Positions 1 through 10,369 of a stretch of DNA of 64,000 bases are shown piece by piece (position 1 is the stretch's first letter; each line of letters begins with the position of its first letter). The stretch is taken from positions 111,368,461-111,432,460 of the forward strand of contig NC_089595.1 in the NCBI RefSeq assembly GCF_019320115.1, read 5' to 3'. Below the pieces are notes generated by a model. That model made no database searches, was not told where the DNA came from, and was given only the letters and a program-made list of their open reading frames with translations. The position numbers and the translations under genes were made by a program. Source of the DNA: Miscanthus floridulus (taxonomy: Eukaryota > Streptophyta > Magnoliopsida > Poales > Poaceae).

Positions 1-154
1 GGTGGATTATTCGAGGTGCCCCGGCTTTTGGAGCGAGGTGGTGGCGCGGCGGTGATCCTGGGCTCAACACGTCGGCTAAGATGGCTACTACTCCTGCTCC
101 CCGCACACAGTGGAGCTAGCTACAAGAGGGACCAGAAGCTATTCCTAGCATTGA

Positions 155-398
155 GGCCTTGTTTAGTTGGGTGAATTTGGATTTTGAGGCTACTGTAGCA
201 TGTTCGTTTTTATTTGGCAAATAGTGTTCAAACGTGGACTAATTAGACTCAAAACGTTTGTCTCGTAATTTCCCACCAAACTGTGCAATTAGTTTTTTTT
301 TTCGTCTACATTTAATGCTCCATGCACGGGCCGCAAACATTCGATGTGACAGGTACTGTAGCAACTTTTTGAAAATTGGGGTGGAACTAAACAAGGCC
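155..398. mobile_element. MITE with GGCCTTGTTTAG termini
   Basis: Inverted termini GGCCTTGTTTAGTT at the left and AACTAAACAAGGCC at the right bound a 244-bp AT-rich body. The trinucleotide TGA flanks both ends, consistent with a 3-bp target duplication. The interior has the 'ACTGTAGCA ... AATGCTCCATGCA' segments typical of a very abundant grass MITE group. No coding capacity. Related copies lie at 43532-43761, 45545-45784 and 46029-46266. Confidence 0.75.
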
Positions 399-1291
399 TG
401 ATTCTAGTACTATCCAGCAATGCAACTGGAGCTCAGCTCAGATGCATGCTCTAACGCTCAAACTTCATGGAAGCGAAGAAATCAGAGCTTCCTTTTTCTG
501 TTTTCTTTTCGGCGGGCTACCTTTCCATTTCTAGAAGGTTATGATGAGAGCTACTCCGTACTAACTCTATAGTGGTAATAGTATACTAAGTATTATATTA
601 CTGAGTAGACACTAACGCCGGTAGCTTTGCTTTGCCCTTGATCATTGATTAGTGATTTGTTTCCTTCTCTTTTCTTTTGTACCAGTAGTGCAATTTGAAG
701 GAGTTGATCGACCAGCCCACCTCTGGCTCCATCATTGCAGATATTAGAGTAGTGACAGTGTGATACTACTACTAACCTGTGGCGCTTTTGGGACATAGTC
801 ATGGCTCATGATTCCGGGTAGGGGCCCTGCCTGGGTTTGGTGCCTCGAAGTCACCACCGGATAGAGCTTTACAGACGACTGTGGATGGAGAGATGAGTAG
901 GAGTGGGGTTAGTTAAAGCGTCTCCCCAAGCCTAAGCTCCTAATCTCCGTCGCCAAAGCGGCATCATTGCTACCACTCCGCTAGTAGTATCTATCACCGG
1001 TGATTTTTTTTGTTTCTTTCTAACTCAAGTGCTGCCCTTACCCCACCCCTTCTCAAATACGATGCGTGGTTGGTGCTGCTAGCTAGCTTGTGTTCTGCTC
1101 ATGGGCCTCACCTGCTTCTTGCGAAAAGATAAATTTGGCTTGTGCTGATGCTTATGCTGATTTGTTGCGAGAGAAAAACACAGTTCGTTCGCTGAGCTGA
1201 AGATAAAAGAATGATGCAATGATCATATCCGAAAAAGGGATTAACAGTGCTGTTTTGCTGATTGATCCCTGGGACAAAACTTCCAACATGT
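399..1291. other. Intergenic, no gene seen
   Basis: No coding signal supported. Around 1120-1215 there is a short segment (TGCTGATTTGTTGCGAGAGAAAAACAC-like) related to the small palindromic element at 7181-7294; otherwise ordinary intergenic sequence. Confidence 0.4.
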
Positions 1292-1705
1292 ACTTTGAAT
1301 ATCCAGATTCCATTTCAATTACTACTCATGATGAATGAAACTAATGTATATCAAGATTCCATTTCAATTACTCATGATGAACGAAACCAATACGTAGTTC
1401 CTCAACTGGTAACACAGAAAATAAGCAGAGGCTTCTGGTAGCATGTAGCCCATGAAACCAGGCATAGAAAATTTTACACAAAGTTATAGCAGCATTTCAA
1501 CACAAAAAAGGAATTCCCCAAACACTTTGAATATCCAGATTCCACTCATTTACTACTCATGGAACAAATGTAGTTGGTTCTTCAACAACCAACACGTTCA
1601 CACAAAAGGATAAAAAAGAGACTTCTGGTGGCAATCTCTAGCTCATGAAACCAAGCACGAAAAACTTGCACCAAGACTTTGGCATCTCAACACAGACAAG
1701 AGTCA
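1292..1705. repeat. Imperfect tandem duplication (about 235-bp unit)
   Basis: Two degenerate copies share the order: CTTTGAATATCCAGATTCCA, TTACTACTCATG, CTTCTGGT, CATGAAACCA and a TCTCAACACA/TTTCAACACA motif. The first copy runs about 1292-1528 and contains an extra internal repeat of 'AGATTCCATTTCAATTACT'; the second runs about 1529-1705. No reading frame is conserved between the copies, so this looks like non-coding tandem duplication. Confidence 0.6.
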
Positions 1706-2396
1706 AAAGGCTGTACAATAGAATAGACATCATTAACCTTTACATCACTCTATTGTCAACGTTGTAAAGTAACATGTGATCAGTTGGCACATGGGATAAA
1801 GTTAACTCCTCTATTATTGTAACATTAGCGTCATCAGGCTGTACAAGAATATTGACCTAGTAATCAATAAGTCAGTCAAGATACAATTTACTACTAGTGC
1901 ACAAATTTAAAGAGCAGTGCAACATGGAATGTGCTAATGTAGTAATGTTGTTGTGATTGTGAAGAGTGAGTTTCCTTCCATATGGTGACCGGCTCCCTTT
2001 TCAAAAAGAATGAATACGACACAGACACTCTGGCATGCTTTTGCTGTAAAAAGGATCATCAGGCAGATAGTCACATTCTGCTTTGCTCCAAGTCACTTGA
2101 GCAATGCACCAAGGTTACATCAGTTTGGTAGACTGAACAATGAGCTTTTTCTGCAATACAAATCTGATGCAGATATTAATTGGGCACGATTCAGCATGTA
2201 CCTGCCACAGGCATTTTAATTTATTTGGGATATAATTCTTTTTTAGAATACTTGATTGGACTGGAATTCAGTGCACGCTAGATGTCTGAGTGCTAAATGT
2301 TGCAGACACCTTATCAAGACCTGTATGCAGATCAGTACAGCATTAGTATACAGATTTCCCACAAAGCAGTAGCACAAAAGAAATGAGATGAACAAA
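1706..2396. other. Intergenic, no gene seen
   Basis: AT-rich sequence between the tandem repeat and the PPR relic. A 69-codon plus-strand frame at 2010-2219 matches no family I recognise and is not supported as a gene. Confidence 0.35.
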
Positions 2397-3310
2397 CCTT
2401 ATGTTGTCCTCCGATTGGATATTTCGTCATGGCAAGACCCCATGGAAATTTCTCCCTTGCAGTAAGTGCTCCTCTCGAGATTACTCAGCTAACTGTTAGC
2501 TCTACTTCAGATTCTAAATCCAACTGATCACGGATATGGCGAACCATTTCACTTCCGTAAATACCAGTTAGAAGAGGGAAGGTCTACTTAGATTCTATTG
2601 GTTTAGTGATTGATGAGCCTAGAAGCACCGGAAAATTTCACTTTTGGTAAATAAATATTGATTTATCATCATGTTAATTCGTAATCTTGAAAATGTAACT
2701 ATTTATTGTTTTTGAATCACTCCATCTGCACTTCCCTTAAGCCTCTTCTTCTCCACTGCCATTTGTACATCAACTCAAGCATCATGTACTTAGATGGCAT
2801 TGTCATGGGGATTTGTTTGGTTTCCTGAAACAAACACTCCAACCCCCTTCCGTCTCCTCCAATTTCAACTGATGATCACCCTGCCCCTTTTACAACAACT
2901 TTGTGCTTCATCAAATGGCACTCCTGTGCTGCCTCACGCCACTGCCCTTTGCTAGTATAGAGGTTTGCCATTGACCCTCTCCTGAGCCCCATGGCTTTGC
3001 CTGCATCACCCTCTCTGCAGCTTTCTTTCCATTTTCCTCTGCCCCTTGAGCTGGATGCCCTAAGCAAAGATGTCCAAACCACACCATCTCTTCCAATCAA
3101 CTCCTTAGCCTCATGATTCTAACAGCTCTGCCCAACAAATCAACAACACAACCATAGTGCTCCTTTTTAGGCTCCAGCCCGTAGCTTTTGTTCATTGCAT
3201 TGAGCTCAGTTTGAGCTCAACTTCCCCTGTGTGTGAGTAAACGGTGAGTACACTAATGAATGTAACATGGTTTAGCTTTAGCCCGACACTGCGCGTATCC
3301 TCAAACTGAA
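2397..3310 (-). pseudogene. Degraded partial copy of the neighbouring PPR gene
   Basis: A relic of the 3' end of the PPR gene at 4588-6657, including its downstream flank. The 3' flank motif CTTATGTTGTCCTCCGAT occurs here near 2400 and beside the intact gene near 4500. Translated pieces such as RDGVVWTSLLRA, MANLYTSKGQWREAAQE and HLMKHKVVVKGAG are recognisable but frameshifted. About 200 bp of unrelated AT-rich sequence (roughly 2560-2765) interrupts the copy, and the match fades near 3310. Only the last 250 or so codons are represented, so it cannot encode a PPR array. It is a local tandem duplication rather than a retrocopy, because non-coding flank was copied as well. Confidence 0.85.
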
Positions 3311-3510
3311 CAGACACTTACATAAGTTGAACAAATAAGTACTTCAGACTTATTTACTTAGTGTTAGGGTCTTAAGAACCATATAAGTTGAACAACCACA
3401 TGCAGAAATACAGGTAAGGAAATGATGTCCATTTTGACTTACGTTGGTCATGCTCAGAATGAAAGGCCTTGGGACTGAAAGTCATCTGTTTTCTCTATCG
3501 AGGCATCATC

Positions 3511-3972
3511 CTAATGAGTGACAACTTTAGTATATCCAGATTGCATATCATTACCAGAAGCAGAAAATTGTCCAAAAATTGCCAAACTTTCTGTATTGGC
3601 CTCTTCCAAATTTGTGTCTTTTTCAACGCCATCTTCACTGACATCTGGTGTCAATGAACATTGTGCATTATCACTCAACGAAGGAGCTTCAACATCTGTT
3701 CCTTTTGCTGGAGAGACCATATCAAGTGAGGAAGGATCTTTAGGTACAGAGTATGCCTCAATAGCACCATTTAGTAATTTATCTCCTGCACCATGACTTA
3801 CTTCTGATGTGAAAACAGTTTTGTTGTATTCCTTGGGCACAAGATTTGGTGTATTGCAAATGACTGAATCACCGACGGCTGGCAAAAATGGCACAATACA
3901 GCAATACGACATATCAGCTAGTCCATACCATGGGAGAAATCCAAGTCTCCCATTCAGTGCAAGATTGCACAA
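3511..3972 (-). CDS. Unrecognised open frame, possible exon of a decayed gene
   Basis: An uninterrupted minus-strand frame of about 150 codons, rich in Ser, Asp, Glu and Asn, ending ...SGYTKVVTH at a TAG. The frame begins at a TTG directly after a TGA, so the true 5' boundary would have to be a splice acceptor; I could not fix one. A segment near 4180-4235 that would read DTFHEVRRKRDNKKE between AG and GT could be an upstream exon, but the phase join is unproven. It lies between the PPR gene and its relic copy. I recognise no family, and it may be part of a broken gene. Confidence 0.3.
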   Translation of the reverse strand: MCNLALNGRLGFLPWYGLADMSYCCIVPFLPAVGDSVICNTPNLVPKEYNKTVFTSEVSHGAGDKLLNGAIEAYSVPKDPSSLDMVSPAKGTDVEAPSLSDNAQCSLTPDVSEDGVEKDTNLEEANTESLAIFGQFSASGNDMQSGYTKVVTH

Positions 3973-4125
3973 TCAATGGCCTTAAACTCACATTGCAGTA
4001 AAAAGGTAAATCTCACACAAAAATCAAAGGATGGAAAAAGCAAACAGTGAACCTCCATTCAGTGCAAGCTGCATAACTAATGACCCCAAACTCACATTGA
4101 AGCGAAAAGGAAACTCTCAAAAAAA
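3952..4125. repeat. Short imperfect tandem duplication
   Basis: The block starting CATTCAGTGCAAG and continuing through AAACTCACATTG occurs at about 3952-4020 and again at about 4058-4125 in the same orientation. It borders the unrecognised frame at 3511-3972 and may have altered its 5' end. Confidence 0.5.
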
Positions 4126-4587
4126 AAAAATGAACCTATAGAAAAGCTGGGGCTATAAGGAATTCATGCATCTACTAACCTCCTTTTTGTTATCCCGCTT
4201 TCTTCTCACTTCATGAAAAGTATCTGAACAGCCATGGATAAAAAAAGAGTTAGATTAATCATAAACAAACATTTAAGATTCTCCATGGTCTAGAGATGCT
4301 ACACCAAGTTTCATTTATCAGAAATACATCAGACATAAATGTAGTTATTTATTTCCAACAGAGAAAGTATCACATGGCTAAGTAAGAATGAGATGGTGCA
4401 TCTAGAATAGGACAAAGCCACCCACAAAAAACGAAAGATAGGATAAAATGGACCGGTATCATAACTTGAAGCAACTGAAGAGCAGGATACAATGTGTATC
4501 CTTATGTTGTCCTCCGATGGATGTTTCATTATTGACAGGGTACCATGTAAATTTCTCCCTTTCAGTAAGTGCATCTTTCAGGATGAC

Positions 4588-6657
4588 TTAGTACACTGCT
4601 AGCTCCACTTCAGATCCTAAATCCAACTGATCAGGAATTTGGCCAACCATTCCGGCTCCATAGTATATCAGCTCAAGCATCATGTAGATGGCATTGTCAT
4701 GGGGATTTGTCCGATCTCCTGAAACAAACACTCCAACCCCCCTATCGTCCCCTCCAACTTCAACTGATGACCACCCTGCGCCTTTTAGAACACCTTTCTG
4801 CTTCATCAAATGGCGTTCCTGTGCCGCCTCACGCCACTGCCCCTTGCTAGCATAGAGGTTTGCCATCGCCACATGTGCTCCTGAACCCCATGGCTCTGCC
4901 TCCATCATCCTCTCTGCAGCTTTCTTTCCAGTTTCCTCTGCCCCTCGAGCAGCACATGCCCTAAGCAAAGATGTCCAAACCACACCATCTCTTCCATCAG
5001 CAGCAATTCTTCCAATCAACTCCTCAGCCTCATGTATTCTACCAGCTCTGGCTAACAAATCAACAACACAACCGTAGTGCTCCTTTTCAGGCTCCAGCCC
5101 ATAGCTTTTGTTCATTGCATTGAGATATCTCAATCCGAGCTCAACTTCCCCCGCGTGAGAGCAAGCAGTGAGTACACCAATGAACGTAACATGGTCTGGC
5201 TTTAACCCGACATGGCACATTTCCTCAAACAGTTCAAATGCCTCTTTGCTGTGACCATGCTCAGCATGCCCAACGATCATTGCAGTCCATGAAATCACAT
5301 CATCTTTAGTGCGATTGGAAAATACGACATTAGCATCTGACATGCTACCACTCTTTCCGTACATGTTAACAAGCGCACTCCTTACCATCACATGGTGTTC
5401 AAGTCCAGCAGCGACAGCGAGTGCATGCAGCTGGCGTCCAGCATCCAGTGATGCAGCACTTGCACACACACTGAAGAGACTCGCAAGAGTAAACTCATTT
5501 GGCCGAGGGCAGCTGCTGTGATGCCGCATTTCTGAGAATAAGGCAAAAGACTCCTCGCCGAGGCCTTCCTGTGCATATCCTGATATAATTGTGCTCCAGG
5601 AGACAACATCCTTGACATCACTCTCCCGGAAGATAGCATCAGCAGCTGAAAGACGACCACAGCGCGCATAGAGTTTGATAAGGGAATTGGCCACAGAGCG
5701 GGTATGAGATAGCCCTCTCCGTGCAGCTTGTGCATGTAACTGCTCTCCAAGATAGGCACCTTCAATATTTGGGCACGCAGCAATTACGGCAGAGAAAGTA
5801 TACTCATTTGGTGACGCAGAATTTGACGACTCATCGCGAAGCATTCTGACAAACGCCTCGATAGCTTCCACGGCGCGGCCGGTCTGGATGTAGGAGGCGA
5901 TCAGCGTCGTGCACGCGGCAACATCGCGCGTGCCCATGCGGCCGACCGCGGCCAGCGCGCGGTCGACAGCGCCGCACCGCGCGTACAGCGCCGCGAGCGC
6001 GTTGGCGACGAAGGGCACGGCGTCGAGGCCGAGCTTGGCGCAGAGCGCGTGCACCTCGCGGCCGCGTGACGGCAACCCCGCACCGGCGCACGCCGTGAGC
6101 GCGGCCGCGCAGGCGTGGGAGTCGCAGGCCACGCCGGAGGCTCGCATCTCGGCGAAGCGGCGGAGCGCGTCGTGCCGCCGGCCGGCCCGCGCCAGCGAGG
6201 CGACGAGCGTGGTCCACGAGACCACGTTCTTGTGGGGCGTTTCGTCGAGCACCTGGAGCGCCAGCTCCAGGCGGCCGGCTTTGGCGTAGGCGTCCGCGAG
6301 CGCCGTGGACACGAACACGGACGACACGGCGGAGGAGCGGACGGTGAACGCGTGCAGCGCGGCCGCCGCCGCGGCGTGGGGGAAGGAGAGGGGGAGGAGC
6401 CCTGCGCCGGCGCCGGCGGCAGCGGCAGCGGAAGCGCACGCCTTGAGGACGGGGCTGAGGATGAACGGGTCCGCGGCGGCGTGAGGCGGGGAGGAGGCGC
6501 GGAAGCGGGAGAAGAGCGCCATGGCGCCCGTGAAGTCGGTTGCCGCGGCATAGCCCGAGAGGAGCGTGGCGTAGGCGACCTCGTCGCGGTTCGGCATCGC
6601 GTCGAATAGGCTCCTCGCGTCGGCGAGCTGGCCCGACCGGACCAGATGCCTCAGCAT
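4588..6657 (-). CDS. Pentatricopeptide repeat protein, PLS class with E/E+ domains
   Basis: Single-exon gene for 689 residues. PPR proteins bind organellar RNA in mitochondria or chloroplasts and act in editing, splicing or stability. Repeats start within 15 residues of the N-terminus (DARSLFDAMPNRDEVAYATLL) and continue as alternating P, L and S units (e.g. NALAALYARCGAVDRALAA, DVVSWSTIISGYAQEG). The C-terminus is an E/E+ module (VVWTSLLRACAARGAEETG through GWSSVEV); there is no DYW deaminase domain. Closest in my memory to the Arabidopsis At3g47840-type protein. The start at 6657 is the first ATG after an in-frame stop. No obvious long transit peptide is seen. The 5' half is extremely GC-rich and the 3' half is not, the gradient usual for grass genes; this creates several long overlapping spurious frames. 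A partial relic lies downstream at 2397-3310. Confidence 0.93.
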   Translation of the reverse strand: MLRHLVRSGQLADARSLFDAMPNRDEVAYATLLSGYAAATDFTGAMALFSRFRASSPPHAAADPFILSPVLKACASAAAAAGAGAGLLPLSFPHAAAAAALHAFTVRSSAVSSVFVSTALADAYAKAGRLELALQVLDETPHKNVVSWTTLVASLARAGRRHDALRRFAEMRASGVACDSHACAAALTACAGAGLPSRGREVHALCAKLGLDAVPFVANALAALYARCGAVDRALAAVGRMGTRDVAACTTLIASYIQTGRAVEAIEAFVRMLRDESSNSASPNEYTFSAVIAACPNIEGAYLGEQLHAQAARRGLSHTRSVANSLIKLYARCGRLSAADAIFRESDVKDVVSWSTIISGYAQEGLGEESFALFSEMRHHSSCPRPNEFTLASLFSVCASAASLDAGRQLHALAVAAGLEHHVMVRSALVNMYGKSGSMSDANVVFSNRTKDDVISWTAMIVGHAEHGHSKEAFELFEEMCHVGLKPDHVTFIGVLTACSHAGEVELGLRYLNAMNKSYGLEPEKEHYGCVVDLLARAGRIHEAEELIGRIAADGRDGVVWTSLLRACAARGAEETGKKAAERMMEAEPWGSGAHVAMANLYASKGQWREAAQERHLMKQKGVLKGAGWSSVEVGGDDRGVGVFVSGDRTNPHDNAIYMMLELIYYGAGMVGQIPDQLDLGSEVELAVY

Positions 6658-6844
6658 GGGTCGCGGTGCCTGGGAAGAACCTTTCCTCCTCCCGACACCG
6701 GCCTTCCGCCGGACTCCGGGAAGACAGGCGGAGACCAGCGCCGTTGCCGCTCCAGCTGGCGGTGGCGCCCGCTCAAGATACTGGCCCGGTTCGCTTGCGT
6801 TAGGAGCCGTGCTTTTTCAGCGAACCAACGCCATTTTTCTCACG

Positions 6845-6938
6845 TAATCCCTCCGTTCCATTGAGTTTGTCGCTCGGGAATCGGGATTGCGAGGGGGCAC
6901 GGTTTTCAAACGACAAACTTAATGGGACGGAGGGAGTA
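6845..6938. mobile_element. Stowaway-like MITE upstream of the PPR gene
   Basis: TA-flanked inverted termini ATCCCTCCGTTCC... and ...GGGACGGAGGGAG with an internal complementary pair TTGAGTTTGTCG / CGACAAACTTAA. About 90 bp, non-coding. It lies about 190 bp upstream of the PPR start codon, so it is in or near that promoter. Confidence 0.8.
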
Positions 6939-7180
6939 AGAGCCGTGCTTTTTAGTGATATTTTTCTCAGGTAATAAATCAACTAATTATATTTTTCAGT
7001 CTGACTTATCAGCCAAGCAAACATGACCACTACTCACTCTTGTCGACTTACAATTCTAGGCTTATATAATAAACTAAACTTTCTTAAGCTCAACAGAATT
7101 TATATATAAAAAACTAGTTTCAATACTTATGTTTTCAACTAAATTTATATAAAATTATATTTTATAATTAATCTAATCGA

Positions 7181-7294
7181 CATGTTCGCTGGTTGGTTTC
7201 TGGGCTGATAAGTCCGGTTGATGTTGGTTTGTTGTGAAAGAAAAACACTGTTGGCTGACTGATAAGCTCTGGCTGAAACCAACAAACGAACATG
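7181..7294. mobile_element. Small palindromic MITE-like element
   Basis: Terminal inverted repeats CATGTTCGCTGGTTGGTTTC and GAAACCAACAAACGAACATG, 114 bp in all. Sequence related to its interior (GAAAGAAAAA flanked by GCTGATAAG-like motifs) recurs as fragments near 1120-1215 and 10902-10995. The surrounding 6.94-7.57 kb is otherwise AT-rich intergenic DNA downstream of the NAC gene. Confidence 0.6.
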
Positions 7295-7606
7295 CTAAAT
7301 ATTATTTATTTAAATGTTTGTATCTTTTCATATAGATTTAATTAAATTTAAAATTATTTAACTTCTTAGAAAGTGATAGTTATATTCATTTAGGATGGAG
7401 GAAGTAGATGTTTTCGTCTATAAGGTTGAGGACTCCTTTCAAGATAATACTAATAATTGAATTGAACTTGACTAATGAACTTGAGGAAGTACCAGCAATA
7501 CTATAGCCGTAACGCATGCATACCACATAAACACTGATGAATACTAACAGACCTGACTAATGAGTATATACGTATTCCTTGAATGGTTACCTCGCGGTAC
7601 CACTAC

Positions 7607-10369
7607 TCAAGGACCGGGAAAATAATGCCACAGACCTGCTGCACAAATCATGCAAGAGCACGGCCCATCCCGCACGTGTTCGTTGCGAGCACGCTGCACC
7701 TGCCAATAATAGAGCCACTGCAACTGAAGCTCATCATGCTGAAGACTCTGCAAGTTCGCTGTACCATCAGCCCCCTGCTCCTGCGTGCCTGCTGCTTGCA
7801 GAGTCGCTGGATCATCGCCTCCCTCCTGCTCCTGCGTGCCTGCTGCCAAGTCCTGAGGCGGCTCATCGCGGGACACCAGCACGCCCCTGACAAACCCGTC
7901 GAGCTCGTCCATCTGAACGCTCTCGCCGAACAGGAGGCTATCGACCTGCAGATCATCAGAGCCAGACGACTGCTCGTCCAAGGGCGGCAGGTCATGGCCG
8001 CCCTGGGGATGATTCATAGGCTGCTGGTCTTGTACTACTCCAAAGCCCCCTCCATTGTTCTCCTCCTGCTGCTGGTGAATCTGACGCTGGTCGTTACCGT
8101 GCTCCCAGCAGCCGCCGCCGCTGTTCATCGTCTGTGTGGTGGTGTTGTCTGGGAGTAACAGATCAGCGTGCTGCCATCCCTGCTCCATGTAAACACTTTG
8201 GTTCTCTCCCAAGAAGAGATGCTGGTTCTGCACTCCGAACAAGCTGTAGCCATCTTCCTGTTGCTGGTAGGGCTGGAGCGGAGCATGGCCAACGACGACA
8301 TTGGTGTCTGCTGCGGCGAGGAACGCCGTACTGCCTGTCAAGCTCGGTGGCCACTGCTCCTGACCTTGGTTGTTGCAGAACATGGCAGGGTAACCGAGCA
8401 GTGCCAGGAGCTGGGACATGTCGTCGGGCGTGTCTTCTTCAGGCTTAGGCGCGGAAGCTCCGAGCGTTCCGTCCGGTTCCGATGGTGGGCACACGCGTAC
8501 CGCCTGCAGCGGCACGGCGGAGAGGACGACCGGCGCCGGCGCACCGTCCGCAGGCGCCGACGGCTGCTGTTGTCGTCCTTCTTGCTGCGACGGCGCTAGC
8601 TCATCTTTCTTGGGCGGCGTCACTGGCTCCATCGGTGACTGTCCCTGCTGCTGCTGCTGCTGTTCTCCCTCAACTCCAACTTGCATTGATGGCTTCTTCT
8701 TCCTCTGGGCCTTGGCCTTCCTTGTCGGCTTCAGTGGTGGCTCGGTGAGCAGTGTTGTCGTCTCTGGGTGCGGCAGCTGCACTCCCTCCAGTTCGGTAGA
8801 AGGCATCTCCGTCTCCGTCCTCTTCCTCTTTCTAGTCTTCTTCTTCTTCTTCTCTGGATCCATGTCGTCATTGCCGGCATTGCCCTCGGTGTCCGAGTGC
8901 TGCTTCCTTTGGATCGAGTACAGGGCATACTGCCCAATCTGCATGCATGTCGATCATGGAGTAAGTTAATTTACCAGCGGAGGGACATATATCAAGCAAG
9001 ATGCATAAATTCAGGCAATTATTAATCTTTTTTAGGGCCAATTGTCAGTCAGTTTCCTCCAGGCAAGGCAAGGTACAAGATCCAATCTTGTGTTGCTCAA
9101 ATTCTGTAAGACACGTGACCTGGTCGAATTCTCAAGTTGCGTGAACATTCAGTCCAGTCCAAAAGAAATTAATTAATTAGCTTCTAAACATATATATGTT
9201 ATTACAAAGGCTCAGAATGAGGCAAATTCAGTACAAGATTATAATGTTAGGGTGGCCGGTGCATAAATCTATCGTAACATTATAGAATTAATAGATCAAA
9301 TCAGTTACTATTTGGTAGGATTTGTTTTTTCTTTGCTGTCACCATGACAACGCCGAGATCTTTTGCTTGCTAATATAAAAAAAAGCTTAATTGATACTAC
9401 CTCCGCCCATAAATACTTGGTGCTGAAAATAGTCCGATTGAACTTTTAAAAATTAGACCCTAAATATATTTTAAAATATATAGTTTGGAAACATCAAATA
9501 ATAAAGTCATGCATTATATTATGTGTAGATTTGTGAATTGTAGTACTTTGTTTGTAATCAGATATGTTCGTTAGGGTTCGTTAGAGAAAAATAATGGTTA
9601 ATATTATAAATCACGTCAATAACAGGGGAGTATATGCAAATAATAAAGTCCCTTTTATCTAGGGTTTGTTCATGTTCATAAATATGCAATTATTACGCAA
9701 ACAATTAGGCGTGCATTACGTACCGCGGCGTGGTCTTTGAGGACGTACTCGTGCATGCTCCACTTGCTGTTCTCGGCGGTGTCGCTGGAGTTGTAGATGA
9801 GCACCCTCTTGGTGCCCACGACCACCTTGTCGCCGTCGCCGTCCTTGGATCTCGCCCGCCGGATGTGCTGCACGCTCCCCGTGGCCTTCCATGTCGCCGT
9901 GACGCCGTCCACCCTCACCTTCCGGCTGGGCTCCTTCTCCTTGTTCGACGACGACTGCTCCCGCACCGTGAAGAAGAACCACCTGTTCTCGCCGTACCCC
10001 TTGTACTTCTCTACACGCATGCATGCATACATACGTGACGACCATGCATTACGTATATTGCAGTAAGTCATTACATTACATCATGCAAAAATAATTAGAC
10101 GACTAGATAGCTAATGCAATTACTCAGTAATATATACGTACGACGCAGTAGCAATCAGTAGCATCTTACTGCTTACCGACGAGTTTGCCGGGCTGCCATT
10201 CGAGGATGGAGACGTCGTTGATGACTTCCAGGGGAAGCTTGTGGCCCTCGATCTTGGCGCGGAGGTAGACGTCGACGAGCTCCTCCTCGGTCGGCACGAA
10301 GCGGTAGCCAGGAGGGAACTGCAGCTGCGGGACCAGCTCATGGCTCGCAGTCGTCGCAGCAACCTCCAT
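7607..10369 (-). CDS. NAC-domain transcription factor, three exons
   Basis: Exons 10369-10177, 10010-9724 and 8938-7607 join in frame (GT-AG introns, phases 1 and 0) to 603 residues. NAC proteins are plant-specific DNA-binding regulators. Subdomain A is seen at residues 18-36 (FPPGYRFVPTEEELVDVYL) and subdomain B follows (LPLEVINDVSILEWQPG). Exon 2 carries subdomains C-E (ENRWFFFTV, SRKVRVDGVTATWKATG, VVGTKRVLIYN, WSMHEYVL), and the domain ends in exon 3 (YALYSIQRK). The intron positions are those usual for NAC genes. Exon 3 then encodes a long, poorly conserved tail: a lysine/arginine cluster (EKKKKKTRKRKR) that is a likely nuclear localisation signal, a polyglutamine run from CTG/CAG repeats near 8645-8662, and acidic, Gln-rich stretches typical of activation regions. 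The tail is longer than in many NAC proteins. Which NAC subgroup it belongs to is not clear to me. Confidence 0.9.
8645..8665 (-). repeat. CAG trinucleotide repeat encoding poly-Q in the NAC gene
   Basis: CTGCTGCTGCTGCTG on the plus strand is read as consecutive Gln codons in exon 3 of the NAC gene. Such coding microsatellites vary in length between alleles. Confidence 0.8.
9395..9632. mobile_element. Possible degenerate Stowaway-like MITE in NAC intron 2
   Basis: The left end reads TA-CTACCTCCGCCCATAAATAC and the right end ...GGGGAGTA; the inner sequence (AAAATATATAG, TCAAATAATAAAGTC) has the look of this MITE type, but the termini pair poorly. It lies wholly within the 785-bp intron 2 of the NAC gene (9723-8939), whose remaining sequence shows nothing else recognisable. 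Confidence 0.35.

Noticed and set aside
5831..6609. Long overlapping frames on both strands over the PPR 5' half
   Set aside because: Shadows of the PPR coding sequence caused by its very high GC content; Arg/Pro/Ser-rich with no domain.
7583..8969. Plus-strand frames antisense to NAC exon 3
   Set aside because: Shadow frames of a repetitive Gln-rich exon; the minus-strand frame joins two upstream NAC exons with correct splice phases.
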